From Acidobacteriota bacterium (GTDB taxonomy: Bacteria; Acidobacteriota; Terriglobia; Terriglobales; SCQP01), in the NCBI GenBank assembly GCA_027459505.1, contig DAIDIE010000014.1, positions 248,001 to 312,000 of the forward strand: a DNA stretch of 64,000 bases. The letters are read 5' to 3'. The first letter of the stretch is position 1, and every line of letters starts with the position of its first letter. The position numbers and the translations under genes were made by a program. The notes beneath the pieces are model-generated. The model was not told the DNA's origin. It made no database searches and saw nothing but the letters and a program-made list of their open reading frames with translations. Below are positions 56,192 through 64,000 of the stretch, piece by piece.

Positions 56192-56746
56192 CTATTGCCG
56201 CTTGGCCGCCAGATCCCCAATCACTGGCAGCCGGATTGCCTTGCCCTGATACGCCTGCACCATGAGGTAAACCACCAGGGCCAAAAACAGCAGCCCAATT
56301 AGGGGGATGAGCAGCCCCATCAGCGCCCACAGCCGCCAGCTCAGGGTAGCCAGCACTGCCTGCTCGACAATCCAGACACCGAACCAGACCACGCTCAGGT
56401 AGATTGACTGCCAGGCGTGGAAACGCACGAAGGGCTTGGCCTTATAGGGTTCCAAGACAAGAAACAGGATACCGGTGATAAAGCCCAGCGGATAACAGAG
56501 CATGCCCGCCACGTTATCGGCCATGGCGCCGGCCGTGGCGCCCCCCGTCGAGCCGGCTGTGAAGCCCCCCGTGGTGCTTCGAGGCGCCGCGACGACCGGC
56601 GCCGGGTCGGGCACCCGCGCCGACGCGGGCGCGGCGGCGGAACTCACCCCCGCGCCGGGGTTGGCCGTGGCGGTGAGGGAGCGGCCACAACCAGGACAGA
56701 AAGAGCCGTTTTCAGGAATCGGAGCGCCACAGGATGTGCAATGCAA
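56192..56746 (-). CDS. Zinc-ribbon / DUF4870-type membrane protein
   Basis: 184 residues from a TTG start at 56746 (GGAGG six bases upstream). An N-terminal double-CxxC zinc ribbon (HCTSCGAPIPENGSFCPGCGRSL) is followed by an Ala/Pro/Gly-rich linker (about 25-75) and a DUF4870-type membrane block (MLCYPLGFITGILFLVLEPYK, FVRFHAWQSIYLS, then two more helices). The family is small and uncharacterised, often found beside envelope proteins. The longer ATG frame to 56842 would add sequence before the zinc ribbon with no ribosome-binding site. Confidence 0.82.
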   Translation of the reverse strand: MHCTSCGAPIPENGSFCPGCGRSLTATANPGAGVSSAAAPASARVPDPAPVVAAPRSTTGGFTAGSTGGATAGAMADNVAGMLCYPLGFITGILFLVLEPYKAKPFVRFHAWQSIYLSVVWFGVWIVEQAVLATLSWRLWALMGLLIPLIGLLFLALVVYLMVQAYQGKAIRLPVIGDLAAKRQ

Positions 56747-56943
56747 GGAAGACCTCCAGGCAATCGACGTGCGCTTCTGTGGCTGCGACCACAGCGCGCG
56801 GCTGACTCGGAGCGTTCTCCTCGATGCCCGGCCCCTCACCAAACGTTGACTTGCGCGGGTGGGTCAAAAGGGGCAAAAAGTGGACCGGCGCCGGACGGCT
56901 GCTTCCGCCCCGCCGGCGCCTCCCAGATGCAGGCGCACTCCTG

Positions 56944-57192
56944 TCAGTCTGCGCCAGGGGCAGCTCTGAAATAGAGCTTCCGGGCACGTCGCTGCCGCCG
57001 CTGCTTCACAACTCGCATGACGAGAAGTGCAGCACCCACCGACATGCCTGCGTCAGACATCATGAACAAGCCCGGCCAGCTCCGCAGAGGAGCGAACAGC
57101 ATTCCAAGAAGGGCACTGATCACCACCTCGGTTGCAAGACCCATTCCGTAGTTATATGCGTCATCTGCCGCTTTCACATCCATAAGTTCCAA
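56944..57192 (-). CDS. Possible small membrane protein
   Basis: 82 residues with two hydrophobic stretches (GLATEVVISALLGMLFAPL, GLFMMSDAGMSVGAALLVM) and a basic C-terminus (KQRRQRRARKLYF). The positive-inside pattern is plausible, but there is no strong ribosome-binding site and no recognised family. A weak open frame upstream on the same strand (57161-57364, Gly/Ala-rich) overlaps it and may be unrelated. Confidence 0.4.
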   Translation of the reverse strand: MELMDVKAADDAYNYGMGLATEVVISALLGMLFAPLRSWPGLFMMSDAGMSVGAALLVMRVVKQRRQRRARKLYFRAAPGAD

Positions 57193-57512
57193 TAGCTGAA
57201 AATATACCCCCCACTACAGCGGTGCCACCGGCAACGGCGCCACATGGTTCTGCCACCACACACCCAACGGCGCCAGCCCCAGTAATTACCAACCTCCGGC
57301 CACGATAAAGTACACCATGGGTTTTGAGCCGTCGGCACGGAGGCTCAGTCGGAGGCTCAGTCATTGTGCCGAAGTCTATACGCGCTTGGCGCTCGCGCCG
57401 GTAGCTCTAGTGCGGGCTTGCTGGCTCGACTTCCTGGTTTGCTTCAGTTCGGCATGAAAAAAAGGGGCCCTCCTTGCGGAGGGCCCCTTGCCGCTTTGGC
57501 GATGGCTGCCGC
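57193..57512. other. Gap between small ORF and TonB receptor gene
   Basis: 320 bp that contain the receptor's terminator (57457-57487) and a Gly/Ala-rich minus-strand open frame without support. Nothing else recognised. Confidence 0.5.
57457..57487 (-). terminator. Rho-independent terminator of the Oar-like receptor gene
   Basis: On the minus strand: GGGGCCCTCC (57487-57478), loop GCAA, GGAGGGCCCC (57473-57464), then T7. It lies 26 bp after the stop at 57513. Confidence 0.92.
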
Positions 57513-60500
57513 CTAGAATCGCAGTCTGGCATTGAATTCCAGAATGCGGGGAGAGGCGTCGCCACCAAGGAACGACCCTAAAATGCTGGTCGGAACACTC
57601 ACCGTTTTCAAAGATAGCCCAAACTGTGGGTTGCTGACATCATTGATCGGCAAATCAAAGTTGGGATGATTAAAGATGTTGAAGCCCTGAATTCCGATGC
57701 CCAGGGTACTACTCTCCCAGGGCAGTTTGAAGTCCTTCACCAGGCTCATATCGGTATCCCAGTAATGAGGACCGAAGAACTGGTTGCGGATCTGGTTAGC
57801 GTAGGTCGTGTTGCTACCTGCGCTGCTGAACTGAGTGCTCAAACAGGGCTTGTCGACGATACTGCCACTGGTGCAATTGACCGGCTGGCCATTCCAGTTG
57901 GCAAACACTGGGCCGAAGAAATTATTGCCGTTGAGGTTGGCGGCTGTAGTTCCATCAATCACGCTAAACGGCATGCCCGTACGGCCAAAAAGGCGGCCAG
58001 AGAAGACCCACCCTTTCGTTAGCTGCGGCAGGAAGCCACCGGTCCAACGATCGAATGGAGCCGTCCAAACCCAGTAAGCGCTGATCTGCTGCCGCACGTC
58101 ATAATCGGCGTTACCGTAGTTATAAGCCCTGGTGTTGAGAGGATCGGCGACATTTAAGATGCTGGTGGTGTCCCCTAGGTTAAATTGCAGCAACCCTCCG
58201 TTGGAGACGGTGTCGAGCGCATGGCCCCAGGTATAATTCGCGCCGACTTCCAGAGTGCTGAATTCGCGCCGCACGTCCGCCACCAGTCCGTCGTAATTAG
58301 AGACGGCATCGGTCTGAAACTGCTGCACCTCGCTGAAGCGCGTATCCGGCGCCGTCGGCGGCAGGTCGGAAAGCGGGGTTCCCCCGGGATTAAATGCGTT
58401 CAGGCTGGGATTGACGATCAGCTCGTGCTGGCCGTGGTTGCCGACATAGTTCAGGCTCGCCACCGTCCGGTTCCCGAACCTGTGCTGCAACTGCACATTC
58501 CACTCCTCGTAGTAAGGGGTGTTGATGACCCCCGCCGGCCCGAAGAAGCTGGGCGGTGCGAAGTTAGGGTTACTCGCCGAGATCGAGGCCAGCGTCCCTC
58601 CATTGGCAAAGGCCTGCTGGAACGATTGGTTGGCGCCAGCCGCTGTCGCCATCGCGTTCCCCGATGCCGCGGGCGAAGCGTTCGCTCCAAAGATCACAAA
58701 CTGGGGATCGTAGGGAGCGTTTTGCGACAGGTTGTCCACCACGCTCGCCGGAAAGGCGTCGCTGAAAATCCCAAAGCCTCCGCGCAGCACCGTTTGCGAA
58801 CCAAACGGCTGCCAGGCGAACCCTAGGCGCGGCTCCCAGGAGAGGCCCTTGTAGTTGCTCAGCGCCTGATGCTGTCCCGCCTTGATGGCCTGGTTGTAGG
58901 GATTGTTAGGGTCATGGTTCAGCGTCTGGAAATCAGCGGCGTTCCAGGTAGAAAAGCAGTTGCGCTGGCATACCGGATTGGAATTGTCGTCAATGCGCAG
59001 CGATAGCGTCAGCGTTAAATTCGACCCGGCATTCCACTTGTCCTGTCCATACAGGCCCAGGTTGTACAAGGCCATGGGCTGCGCCAAGGACTGCGGAAAG
59101 CTTTGGATATAAACCGGAATGCTCCCGTTTTGGAAATCGGTCATATCGGTCAGACCCAGACCGGTATTGAAAAACCCAAAATCCTGATCGTTCACGTCTT
59201 CCCGCCGGAAATCCCCGCCGAATTTCAGCTCATGCGTCCCAATCGGCTTGGTGAAATTATCTATCAACTGATACTGGGTGACGTTACGCCCTTGCGGCCA
59301 TATGTAGTTGGTGCCGCCCATGTTCGAGAAGGAGCCATCAAAAAACTGAATCGTGTAAGGGACTAAAGCGTTCGCCTTGGCAAGGTCTGAGGGGCCAAAA
59401 ATCGCGCTGTACCATTGCCCGGATAAGATGGCTTCGTTCACCGCACCGCCCCCGAACTGGTGCGTTTCATGCAACTGCCCTTGATATTCCGGCTGCACGC
59501 TCTGCGCGTTGAATACCGGGTTGATGATATCCGTCAGCGTTGCCTGTGTCCCATGGTCGGTTTGGAAGCGGAAAAAGGCCGTATCGTGATCGCTGAAAGT
59601 GTGGTCAACACGCGCCGAAAGCAACCATTCGTGGGTGAAATTGCTCGGCGTCGCTTGAAATTGGTAGATATTGCCGGTAGTGTCGTTCGGGTCGGGAATA
59701 GCCGAGCTCGCCCCCGGAGCCGTGTTGTACAGATTAAAGACCTGCTGGTAAAACGGCACCTGGGACGGGCTGTTCAGCTGCAAGTTCGCGATGGTGGCCG
59801 TCTGATACGCCGGAGAAGGGATATAGGCCGTCGTTGAGGTCGGCAGAACCACCCGTAGCCCTTCCTGATCGACAAAGAAGAAGGTCTTGTGGTCCGGCAG
59901 CAGTGGGCCGCCAATGGACCAGGCCCACTGGTTGGCGTTGTCAAAAGAACGCGGCGCCCCGCTGGCGTTATTAAAGAAATCGTTGGCGTTCATCGAACGC
60001 CCATTCCACCACCATTTGGCATTGCCGTGGAACTGCTGCCCGCCGGACTTGGTCGTGTACGTGATGTTCGCGCCGGCCAGGCGGCCGTATTCACCCGTGT
60101 ACCCGTTGTTCACAATCGCGACCTGCGAAATCTCGTTGGCGCCCAATAACAGGTTGGTGGCGCCAGAGTTGTTGAGGTTCAGAAATGGATCATTCGTGTC
60201 CGCGCCATCCAGCGTAAACAGGTTGGAGGTGGCGGGAATCCCAAACATCTCAAAGTTGCCGTAACCACCTTGTGTGTTCATGATCGCGCCCGGAGCGTTC
60301 TGCGCGTAAGATGTAATGTCATTGCCCGGGTTAGGTATGTTTTGAATGGCCACCGTTCCAAAGGTGGTCGTCAGATTACCGTTCTGTGTTTGCAACAACG
60401 GCGCGGCGGCCGTCACCGTGACCACCTGCTTACTCCCGGTCACCTGCAGAGTTACCGGAACATTGGTGGGAAGGCCGACTGCAACCTCTGCCTTAGCGGA

Positions 60501-60779
60501 GGCAGTGGTGAACCCCTTGGCGCTTACCGTCAGAGTATATGCGCCCGGATCCAGGTAGCTGATCGTGTAACGCCCTTGGCTGTTCGCCGTAGCCGTACGG
60601 GTGGCGTTCGTCGCGCTATTGACCGCCGTAACCGTCGCCCCCGGTACCACCGCGCCGCTGGCGTCGGTAATGGTCCCCGTAATGGCGCCCGATGTCGTTG
60701 ACTGTGCCCAGCCTTGCGCCGCAAACAGCAGCGTGGCAAAAAGTGCAACTAAGACCGTGAGAGTTCTCGTTGGTTTCAT
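57513..60779 (-). CDS. Oar-like TonB-dependent outer-membrane receptor with carboxypeptidase-regulatory domain
   Basis: 1088 residues from ATG 60779, starting with a signal peptide (MKPTRTLTVLVALFATLLFAAQGWA). Residues about 27-115 form a CarboxypepD_reg-like domain (SGAITGTITDASGAVVPGATV, YTISYLDPGAYTLTVSAKGF). A TonB plug follows (GAIMNTQGGYGNFEMFGIPATSN, FTLDGADTNDP), and then a long beta-barrel ending in the terminal aromatic residue of ILEFNARLRF. This Oar-like organisation is expanded in Acidobacteriota. Ligand unknown; nearby genes give no hint. GGAGG lies 11 bases upstream. It is a single-gene unit with its own terminator. Confidence 0.92.
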   Translation of the reverse strand: MKPTRTLTVLVALFATLLFAAQGWAQSTTSGAITGTITDASGAVVPGATVTAVNSATNATRTATANSQGRYTISYLDPGAYTLTVSAKGFTTASAKAEVAVGLPTNVPVTLQVTGSKQVVTVTAAAPLLQTQNGNLTTTFGTVAIQNIPNPGNDITSYAQNAPGAIMNTQGGYGNFEMFGIPATSNLFTLDGADTNDPFLNLNNSGATNLLLGANEISQVAIVNNGYTGEYGRLAGANITYTTKSGGQQFHGNAKWWWNGRSMNANDFFNNASGAPRSFDNANQWAWSIGGPLLPDHKTFFFVDQEGLRVVLPTSTTAYIPSPAYQTATIANLQLNSPSQVPFYQQVFNLYNTAPGASSAIPDPNDTTGNIYQFQATPSNFTHEWLLSARVDHTFSDHDTAFFRFQTDHGTQATLTDIINPVFNAQSVQPEYQGQLHETHQFGGGAVNEAILSGQWYSAIFGPSDLAKANALVPYTIQFFDGSFSNMGGTNYIWPQGRNVTQYQLIDNFTKPIGTHELKFGGDFRREDVNDQDFGFFNTGLGLTDMTDFQNGSIPVYIQSFPQSLAQPMALYNLGLYGQDKWNAGSNLTLTLSLRIDDNSNPVCQRNCFSTWNAADFQTLNHDPNNPYNQAIKAGQHQALSNYKGLSWEPRLGFAWQPFGSQTVLRGGFGIFSDAFPASVVDNLSQNAPYDPQFVIFGANASPAASGNAMATAAGANQSFQQAFANGGTLASISASNPNFAPPSFFGPAGVINTPYYEEWNVQLQHRFGNRTVASLNYVGNHGQHELIVNPSLNAFNPGGTPLSDLPPTAPDTRFSEVQQFQTDAVSNYDGLVADVRREFSTLEVGANYTWGHALDTVSNGGLLQFNLGDTTSILNVADPLNTRAYNYGNADYDVRQQISAYWVWTAPFDRWTGGFLPQLTKGWVFSGRLFGRTGMPFSVIDGTTAANLNGNNFFGPVFANWNGQPVNCTSGSIVDKPCLSTQFSSAGSNTTYANQIRNQFFGPHYWDTDMSLVKDFKLPWESSTLGIGIQGFNIFNHPNFDLPINDVSNPQFGLSLKTVSVPTSILGSFLGGDASPRILEFNARLRF

Positions 60780-61227
60780 ATGTTCGTCCGCCTCCGTGAG
60801 CCCGTGGGACAGCCCGGGCGCCGACACGTGGGCCTAGACTTTATGCACTGTCATTTAAAGCACGCCGAAGGCCAACGCTCCTGCTGCCGCTTTTGCCTTA
60901 TTTTTCAGGTGTTTACCCGACCAGATCAGCAGTCACGTTATGAAAAGCGGGAATCCGGCCCCAACTTACACTATGAAAAATGAAAGTTTGGTGACAAAAC
61001 CAGGCCCTGACTGAACGGACGGTATGAATGTTGCGTATGTCCCGCGCAGATTGTGACCGGGAGCACAATTGTCGTCGCGAGGCGCATGCCCCGCCGCCCG
61101 CTAGCCTCTGAGCGCTTCAAGATAGAGCGGGGCACGGGTAAGCAGATCGAGAAAAAGAAAGTTCGCGCCAGCGCTTAAACGCACCGGGCATTCTCACAAG
61201 GACCCGGACTCCCGGCTCCCCTCGCCG
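60780..61227. other. Intergenic region between receptor and TlpA-like genes
   Basis: 448 bp holding the promoter of the receptor. It has an AT-richer core near 60940-61000 (tttggtgacaaaacc) but no recognised operator, small RNA or gene. Confidence 0.5.
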
Positions 61228-62004
61228 CTACTTCCCCGCTGCGGCGATGATCAGCTTCTTCGATTCCTGCAAACTCACCGGGCAGGTCGTGTCTTCCGTA
61301 CGGCAGTGCGCCAGCGTCATGTGGCAGGGGCAGGTGCAATGTTCCTTGTTGAGCCGACTCAACAGCACCTTCTGCTTCGCCGCCGGCAAGGCCGCCAGCT
61401 CATTGTATATACCGGGAATGTGAATCGTCTTCACCGGTTCCCCCGGCAGCAGCGGACGGCTGATATAGGTCACCTGCTCCCCATCCGGCATCTTCATCAG
61501 GGCACGTGCGTCCGCGTCAATTTCGGAAATGGGGTGCAGTCCCTGGAACCATTGTGCGATCCGGCCTTGCGGATCGACCAGGAACGTGGAGGGAATCGCC
61601 GTAATCCCTCCAAACTCCATCCGCAGCGGCACCCCCGCCATCCCCACCGGATAATTCACCCCAAGCTGCTTGGCAAAAGCGCCCACCTGCGCCGGGCTGG
61701 CGTCGTCATCCACGGAAAGCCCCAGGACCTGCAATCGCCCCGGATACTTCGCCTGCAGCCGCGCCAGGTTGGGAATCTCCATACGGCAGGGCCCGCACCA
61801 GGTCGCCCAGAAGTTCAGCAGCACCACCTCGCCCCGGTACTGCTTCAAATTGATCAGCTTGCCGTTGACGGTGTGGAACACCACCGCCGGCGCCGGCTTC
61901 GGGTTGCGCCACAGTTCGGCTTGCGCTTGCCCCAACTGCGCCAGGGCCAAAACACTGCAAAGAACGAGAAGGGAGAGCGACAGGCGGCGAGACATGAGGT
62001 TCAT
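61228..62004 (-). CDS. TlpA/ResA-like thiol-disulfide oxidoreductase with a Cys-rich C-terminal extension
   Basis: 258 residues. An N-terminal signal peptide (SLSLLVLCSVLALAQLGQAQA) exports it; the thioredoxin fold carries the active-site WATWCGPCRMEIP near residue 66-77 and the cis-proline loop GGITAIPSTFLVDPQG. After residue 215 comes an unusual tail, HCTCPCHMTLAHCRTEDTTC, with five cysteines in 17 residues followed by PVSLQESKKL. The fold predicts periplasmic disulfide reduction, as in cytochrome c maturation, but no ccm genes are present. The start is 62004 (MNLMSRRL) or 61995. Confidence 0.88.
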   Translation of the reverse strand: MNLMSRRLSLSLLVLCSVLALAQLGQAQAELWRNPKPAPAVVFHTVNGKLINLKQYRGEVVLLNFWATWCGPCRMEIPNLARLQAKYPGRLQVLGLSVDDDASPAQVGAFAKQLGVNYPVGMAGVPLRMEFGGITAIPSTFLVDPQGRIAQWFQGLHPISEIDADARALMKMPDGEQVTYISRPLLPGEPVKTIHIPGIYNELAALPAAKQKVLLSRLNKEHCTCPCHMTLAHCRTEDTTCPVSLQESKKLIIAAAGK

Positions 62005-62183
62005 TCTACGCTGTTCCAGTTGAGGTTCGATCACCAACATGGGTGAGCCCATCGACGCCAATTTCCAGCGGACCCACTCAAGCCGTGCTCATTCCGAAGC
62101 CCAGCGGACTCCAGCGGCACTGCTCATGGGATGATCGTTCCAACGCCCCGGCTTCGTTTTTTCGACAGCCAAGTTCGTTGCCT

Positions 62184-62981
62184 TTACCGCCGCTGCAACT
62201 GAAAGCGCTCGATCGCCGTCGCCCGCCCCTGCTCGCTCTCGATAATCGTTCCACACAAGCGCACATCGTCGCGGGCCGGCTCCAGCCGCGCCGGCTGTGC
62301 GAGCATCATCCGCTGCAGCACCTCTTCCACCCGCGACCCGATAATGCCCGCGTAGGCGCCCGTCATCCCCACATCGGTTTGAAAAGCGGTGCCATTCGGT
62401 AAAATGCGCTCATCGGCCGTCGGAACATGCGTATGCGTGCCCACCACCGCCGTGACCCGTCCGTCCAGGTACCAGGCCAGCGCCTGTTTTTCGCTGGTCG
62501 CCTCCGCGTGCATGTCGATGAAGATCGTGCGGCACTCCGCCGGCAATGCCGCCAGCAGTTCATCGGCCTTGCGAAAGGGGCAATCGATGGGCGTCATAAA
62601 GACGCGCCCTTGCAGGTTCAGCACCGCGTAGGGCTCGCCCGTCCGGGTGACTCCCCGGTACATGCCCGCGCCGGCCAGCCCCGGCGGATAATTCGCCGGA
62701 CGCAACACGCGCCGCCAGCGCGCATCCGCCGGCCCCGCCTGCTCCCAGTAGGGCAGGATCTCCTTGCGGTCAAAGCCGTGGTTCCCGGTGGTAATGACGT
62801 CGACACCGAGGTCGAAGAGCTCCTCGGCCAGCACGGGCGTAATACCGAACCCGCCGGCCGCGTTCTCACCGTTCACGATGAGCAGATCGATCTTCTTGCT
62901 CTGCGCAATATCGGCGAGATGGTCGTGAACAATGCTGCGTCCGGGGCTGCTGTAGATGTCACCAACGAAAAAGATGCGCAC
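62184..62981 (-). CDS. ymdB: YmdB-family metallophosphoesterase
   Basis: 265 residues from a GTG start at 62981 (the family begins VRIFFVGDI). The calcineurin-like metal-binding motifs are in place: GDIYSSPGR, VNGENAAGG, TTGNHGFDRKE, MHAEATSEKQAL and VGTHTHVPTADE. B. subtilis YmdB is a 2',3'-cAMP phosphodiesterase that affects biofilm and motility; the residues allow the same chemistry here. A TTG 21 nt upstream is the longer alternative. It is the third gene on the minus strand after the ZapB-like and zapA genes, an order often seen with RNase Y between (not here). Confidence 0.9.
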   Translation of the reverse strand: MRIFFVGDIYSSPGRSIVHDHLADIAQSKKIDLLIVNGENAAGGFGITPVLAEELFDLGVDVITTGNHGFDRKEILPYWEQAGPADARWRRVLRPANYPPGLAGAGMYRGVTRTGEPYAVLNLQGRVFMTPIDCPFRKADELLAALPAECRTIFIDMHAEATSEKQALAWYLDGRVTAVVGTHTHVPTADERILPNGTAFQTDVGMTGAYAGIIGSRVEEVLQRMMLAQPARLEPARDDVRLCGTIIESEQGRATAIERFQLQRR

Positions 62982-63002
62982 CCATTGAGTCTCGCATATC
63001 AA

Positions 63003-63173
63003 GCCCTGAACCCAGGCGCTGGTTATGCGAGTCCGGGCCGGCGCCTTTTGCGGAACGGCTGATTTCGAGATGGCGACGCGAAACTCTTAACGTGGGATAT
63101 ACCGATGGGGCGGCGCACTGGCCGGCCCACGCAGCTCACAACCAGACCGGCCCTCGCCCGTGGCAGCCCTGGC
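63003..63173 (-). ncRNA. Candidate 6S RNA (ssrS) in the zapA-ymdB gap
   Basis: The 170-nt gap directly downstream of zapA is the size and place of 6S RNA in many bacteria. On the minus strand there is a potential closing helix (CGAG plus GGCCGG with CCGGCC plus CTCG, with a bulge), an internal hairpin CGTGGG..CCCACG (63132-63086 region) and a small hairpin GTTTCG..CGAAAT (about 63083-63061) in the position of the 6S 3'-bubble stem. No 6S consensus was verified, so the call rests on position, length and fold. Confidence 0.35.
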
Positions 63174-63464
63174 TTACCCCACGCGTGACAGCGCCCCGTC
63201 CAGCGTGCGGTGGTATTCCGAGGATTTCTCCGCCAGCGTCTGTTCCAGACGCGCGCATTTGCGCCGCAGTTCCTCGTTTTCGTCGGCTAGGTTGAGTGCA
63301 GTCAACACCGCTAGTCGCACCGTGTCCACCACCCGCCCCTGGTGGGCAATGGTGCGCATTAACGTGTCCACCCGTGCGGCAATTTGCCGCACCTGCTCGG
63401 GATCGGCGCTCCCCGCCAATTGGTAGACCTGATCGTAAACCTCGACCTGGATCGGCTTGCTCAT
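63174..63464 (-). CDS. zapA: Cell division protein ZapA
   Basis: 96 residues, typical length. ZapA crosslinks FtsZ filaments at midcell. The globular N-terminal part (IQVEVYDQVYQLAGSADPEQVRQIAARVDTLMRTIA) and the C-terminal coiled coil (LTALNLADENEELRRKCARLEQTLAEKSSEY) are both present. It follows the ZapB-like gene by 6 bp, so the two are cotranscribed, and precedes the 170-nt gap and ymdB. Confidence 0.9.
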   Translation of the reverse strand: MSKPIQVEVYDQVYQLAGSADPEQVRQIAARVDTLMRTIAHQGRVVDTVRLAVLTALNLADENEELRRKCARLEQTLAEKSSEYHRTLDGALSRVG

Positions 63465-63470
63465 GGTTGG

Positions 63471-63755
63471 CTACTCGCCGCTCAGGGTCTCCAGTTGCGC
63501 CGCGAGTTTCTCCACCCGCCGGCGCACCTCTTCGCGCTCCTTGCGCAGTTCGATCAATTCCTGTTCCGCACGCGTGTACTCCTGCTTCAACCCGGCGTGC
63601 TTGCCCTTCAACTCCGTCAATTCGGCTTCGGCGCGGGCGCGCGCGTCGCGCGCGGCGCGCAGGTTTTCCACAACCCGGGTGATCTTTGCTTCCAGTTGCA
63701 GAAATTCATCCAGGCTTTCAACAAGAGGCGGTTGCAGATGTGCTTCGGTAGCCAT
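63471..63755 (-). CDS. Small coiled-coil protein, ZapB/DUF904-like
   Basis: 94 residues from ATG 63755 (MATEAHLQPP). After a short N-terminus it is one long heptad-type coiled coil (LDEFLQLEAKITRVVENLRAARDAR.. to EEVRRRVEKLAAQLETL). Its position six bases ahead of zapA and its size match the division-associated coiled-coil genes (ZapB-like) often found there. Sequence alone does not prove the role. A longer frame to 63920 begins with unconserved sequence. Confidence 0.72.
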   Translation of the reverse strand: MATEAHLQPPLVESLDEFLQLEAKITRVVENLRAARDARARAEAELTELKGKHAGLKQEYTRAEQELIELRKEREEVRRRVEKLAAQLETLSGE

Positions 63756-64000
63756 GTGAGTTGGATTGATGATAGCCAGCCAGGCGCGCCGCTGCAACGA
63801 ATTTCCGCCGTCCCAGCGCTGTTTTTCCGCTGACCACAAACAACGCTGCCGCCAAAGCGGACGTGACCGCGCCGCTGCCTCTTGCAACGCCCCTCCGTTC
63901 CCCGCAAACGTCAACGGCAAAACGCCATCGGCAGTTGTCTGCTGGAAAGCGGAGCCGCGCCTTCTCGTCCTAAACGTGCGCCTTTTCCGTGGCTGGAAGA
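63756..64000. other. End of window upstream of the ZapB-like gene
   Basis: 245 bp that should hold the operon promoter. No recognised coding end of a neighbouring gene, tRNA or motif is visible. Confidence 0.5.

Noticed and set aside
57161-57364. Gly/Ala-rich 67-codon minus-strand frame next to the small membrane ORF
   Set aside because: No ribosome-binding site and no family, and it overlaps another frame; composition alone is not evidence.

Overview
The window is a GC-rich bacterial chromosome segment, most likely from the phylum Acidobacteriota. The lineage call is inference and rests on gene families: a secreted protein with an acidobacterial-type VWFA domain (46418-47953), a large Oar-like TonB-dependent receptor with an N-terminal carboxypeptidase-regulatory domain (57513-60779), DUF3160, FecR-like secreted proteins, an HTH_34 regulator next to a DUF4173 membrane protein, and futalosine-pathway MqnA. 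No tRNA, rRNA, CRISPR array, prophage or intact insertion sequence was found. Most of the window is dense, single-copy chromosomal coding sequence on both strands.

Layout. 1-6.2 kb: 3' part of clpB, then on the minus strand leuC-leuD (start/stop overlap) and mqnA-ruvA (3-nt gap). 6.3-12 kb: a secreted protein of unknown function, a polyprenyl diphosphate synthase, a GAF/free-methionine-sulfoxide-reductase-like protein and the nitrogen module amtB-glnK. 12-17 kb: an NYN/LOTUS RNA-binding protein, a tandem pair of FecR-like secreted proteins with duplicated control regions, and a XerC-type recombinase. 17-26 kb: class II (B12-dependent) ribonucleotide reductase, a 2-hydroxyacid dehydrogenase, DUF1015, a STAS protein, rarA and a SpoU-type rRNA/tRNA methyltransferase. 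26-32 kb: a small cysteine-containing protein, an ABC-F ATPase, a POTRA-only periplasmic protein and gltX. 32-35 kb: a membrane-protein/regulator/membrane-protein cluster whose two promoters share a 17-bp operator-like palindrome. 35-45 kb: a full-length Lhr helicase, an acyl-CoA-synthetase-like enzyme with two low-complexity insertions, and a 1154-residue membrane protein with a CPBP (CAAX-like) protease core. 45-48 kb: a decayed GH31 glucosidase fragment and the VWFA protein. 48-56 kb: a small membrane protein, an MFS exporter, a CapA-like protein overlapping a DUF3160 protein, and a ferredoxin-reductase-like flavoprotein. 56-64 kb: a zinc-ribbon/DUF4870 protein, the Oar-like receptor, a TlpA-like redoxin with a Cys-rich tail, ymdB, zapA and a ZapB-like coiled-coil protein, with a 170-nt gap between zapA and ymdB that may hold 6S RNA.

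The strongest unexplained signal is a dispersed, structured repeat of about 160-190 bp. It has four clear copies (20164, 21692, 45959, 54460), one truncated neighbour (21605) and one diverged copy (30317), all in the same orientation. It has nested stems and a very conserved 3' half, and it lies between genes, once abutting a stop codon and once inside the remains of a broken gene. It looks like a non-autonomous mobile element or a structured RNA family. The second is the paired operator around the HTH_34 regulator. Start sites were moved from the longest reading frame where a ribosome-binding site or family alignment favoured an internal start.
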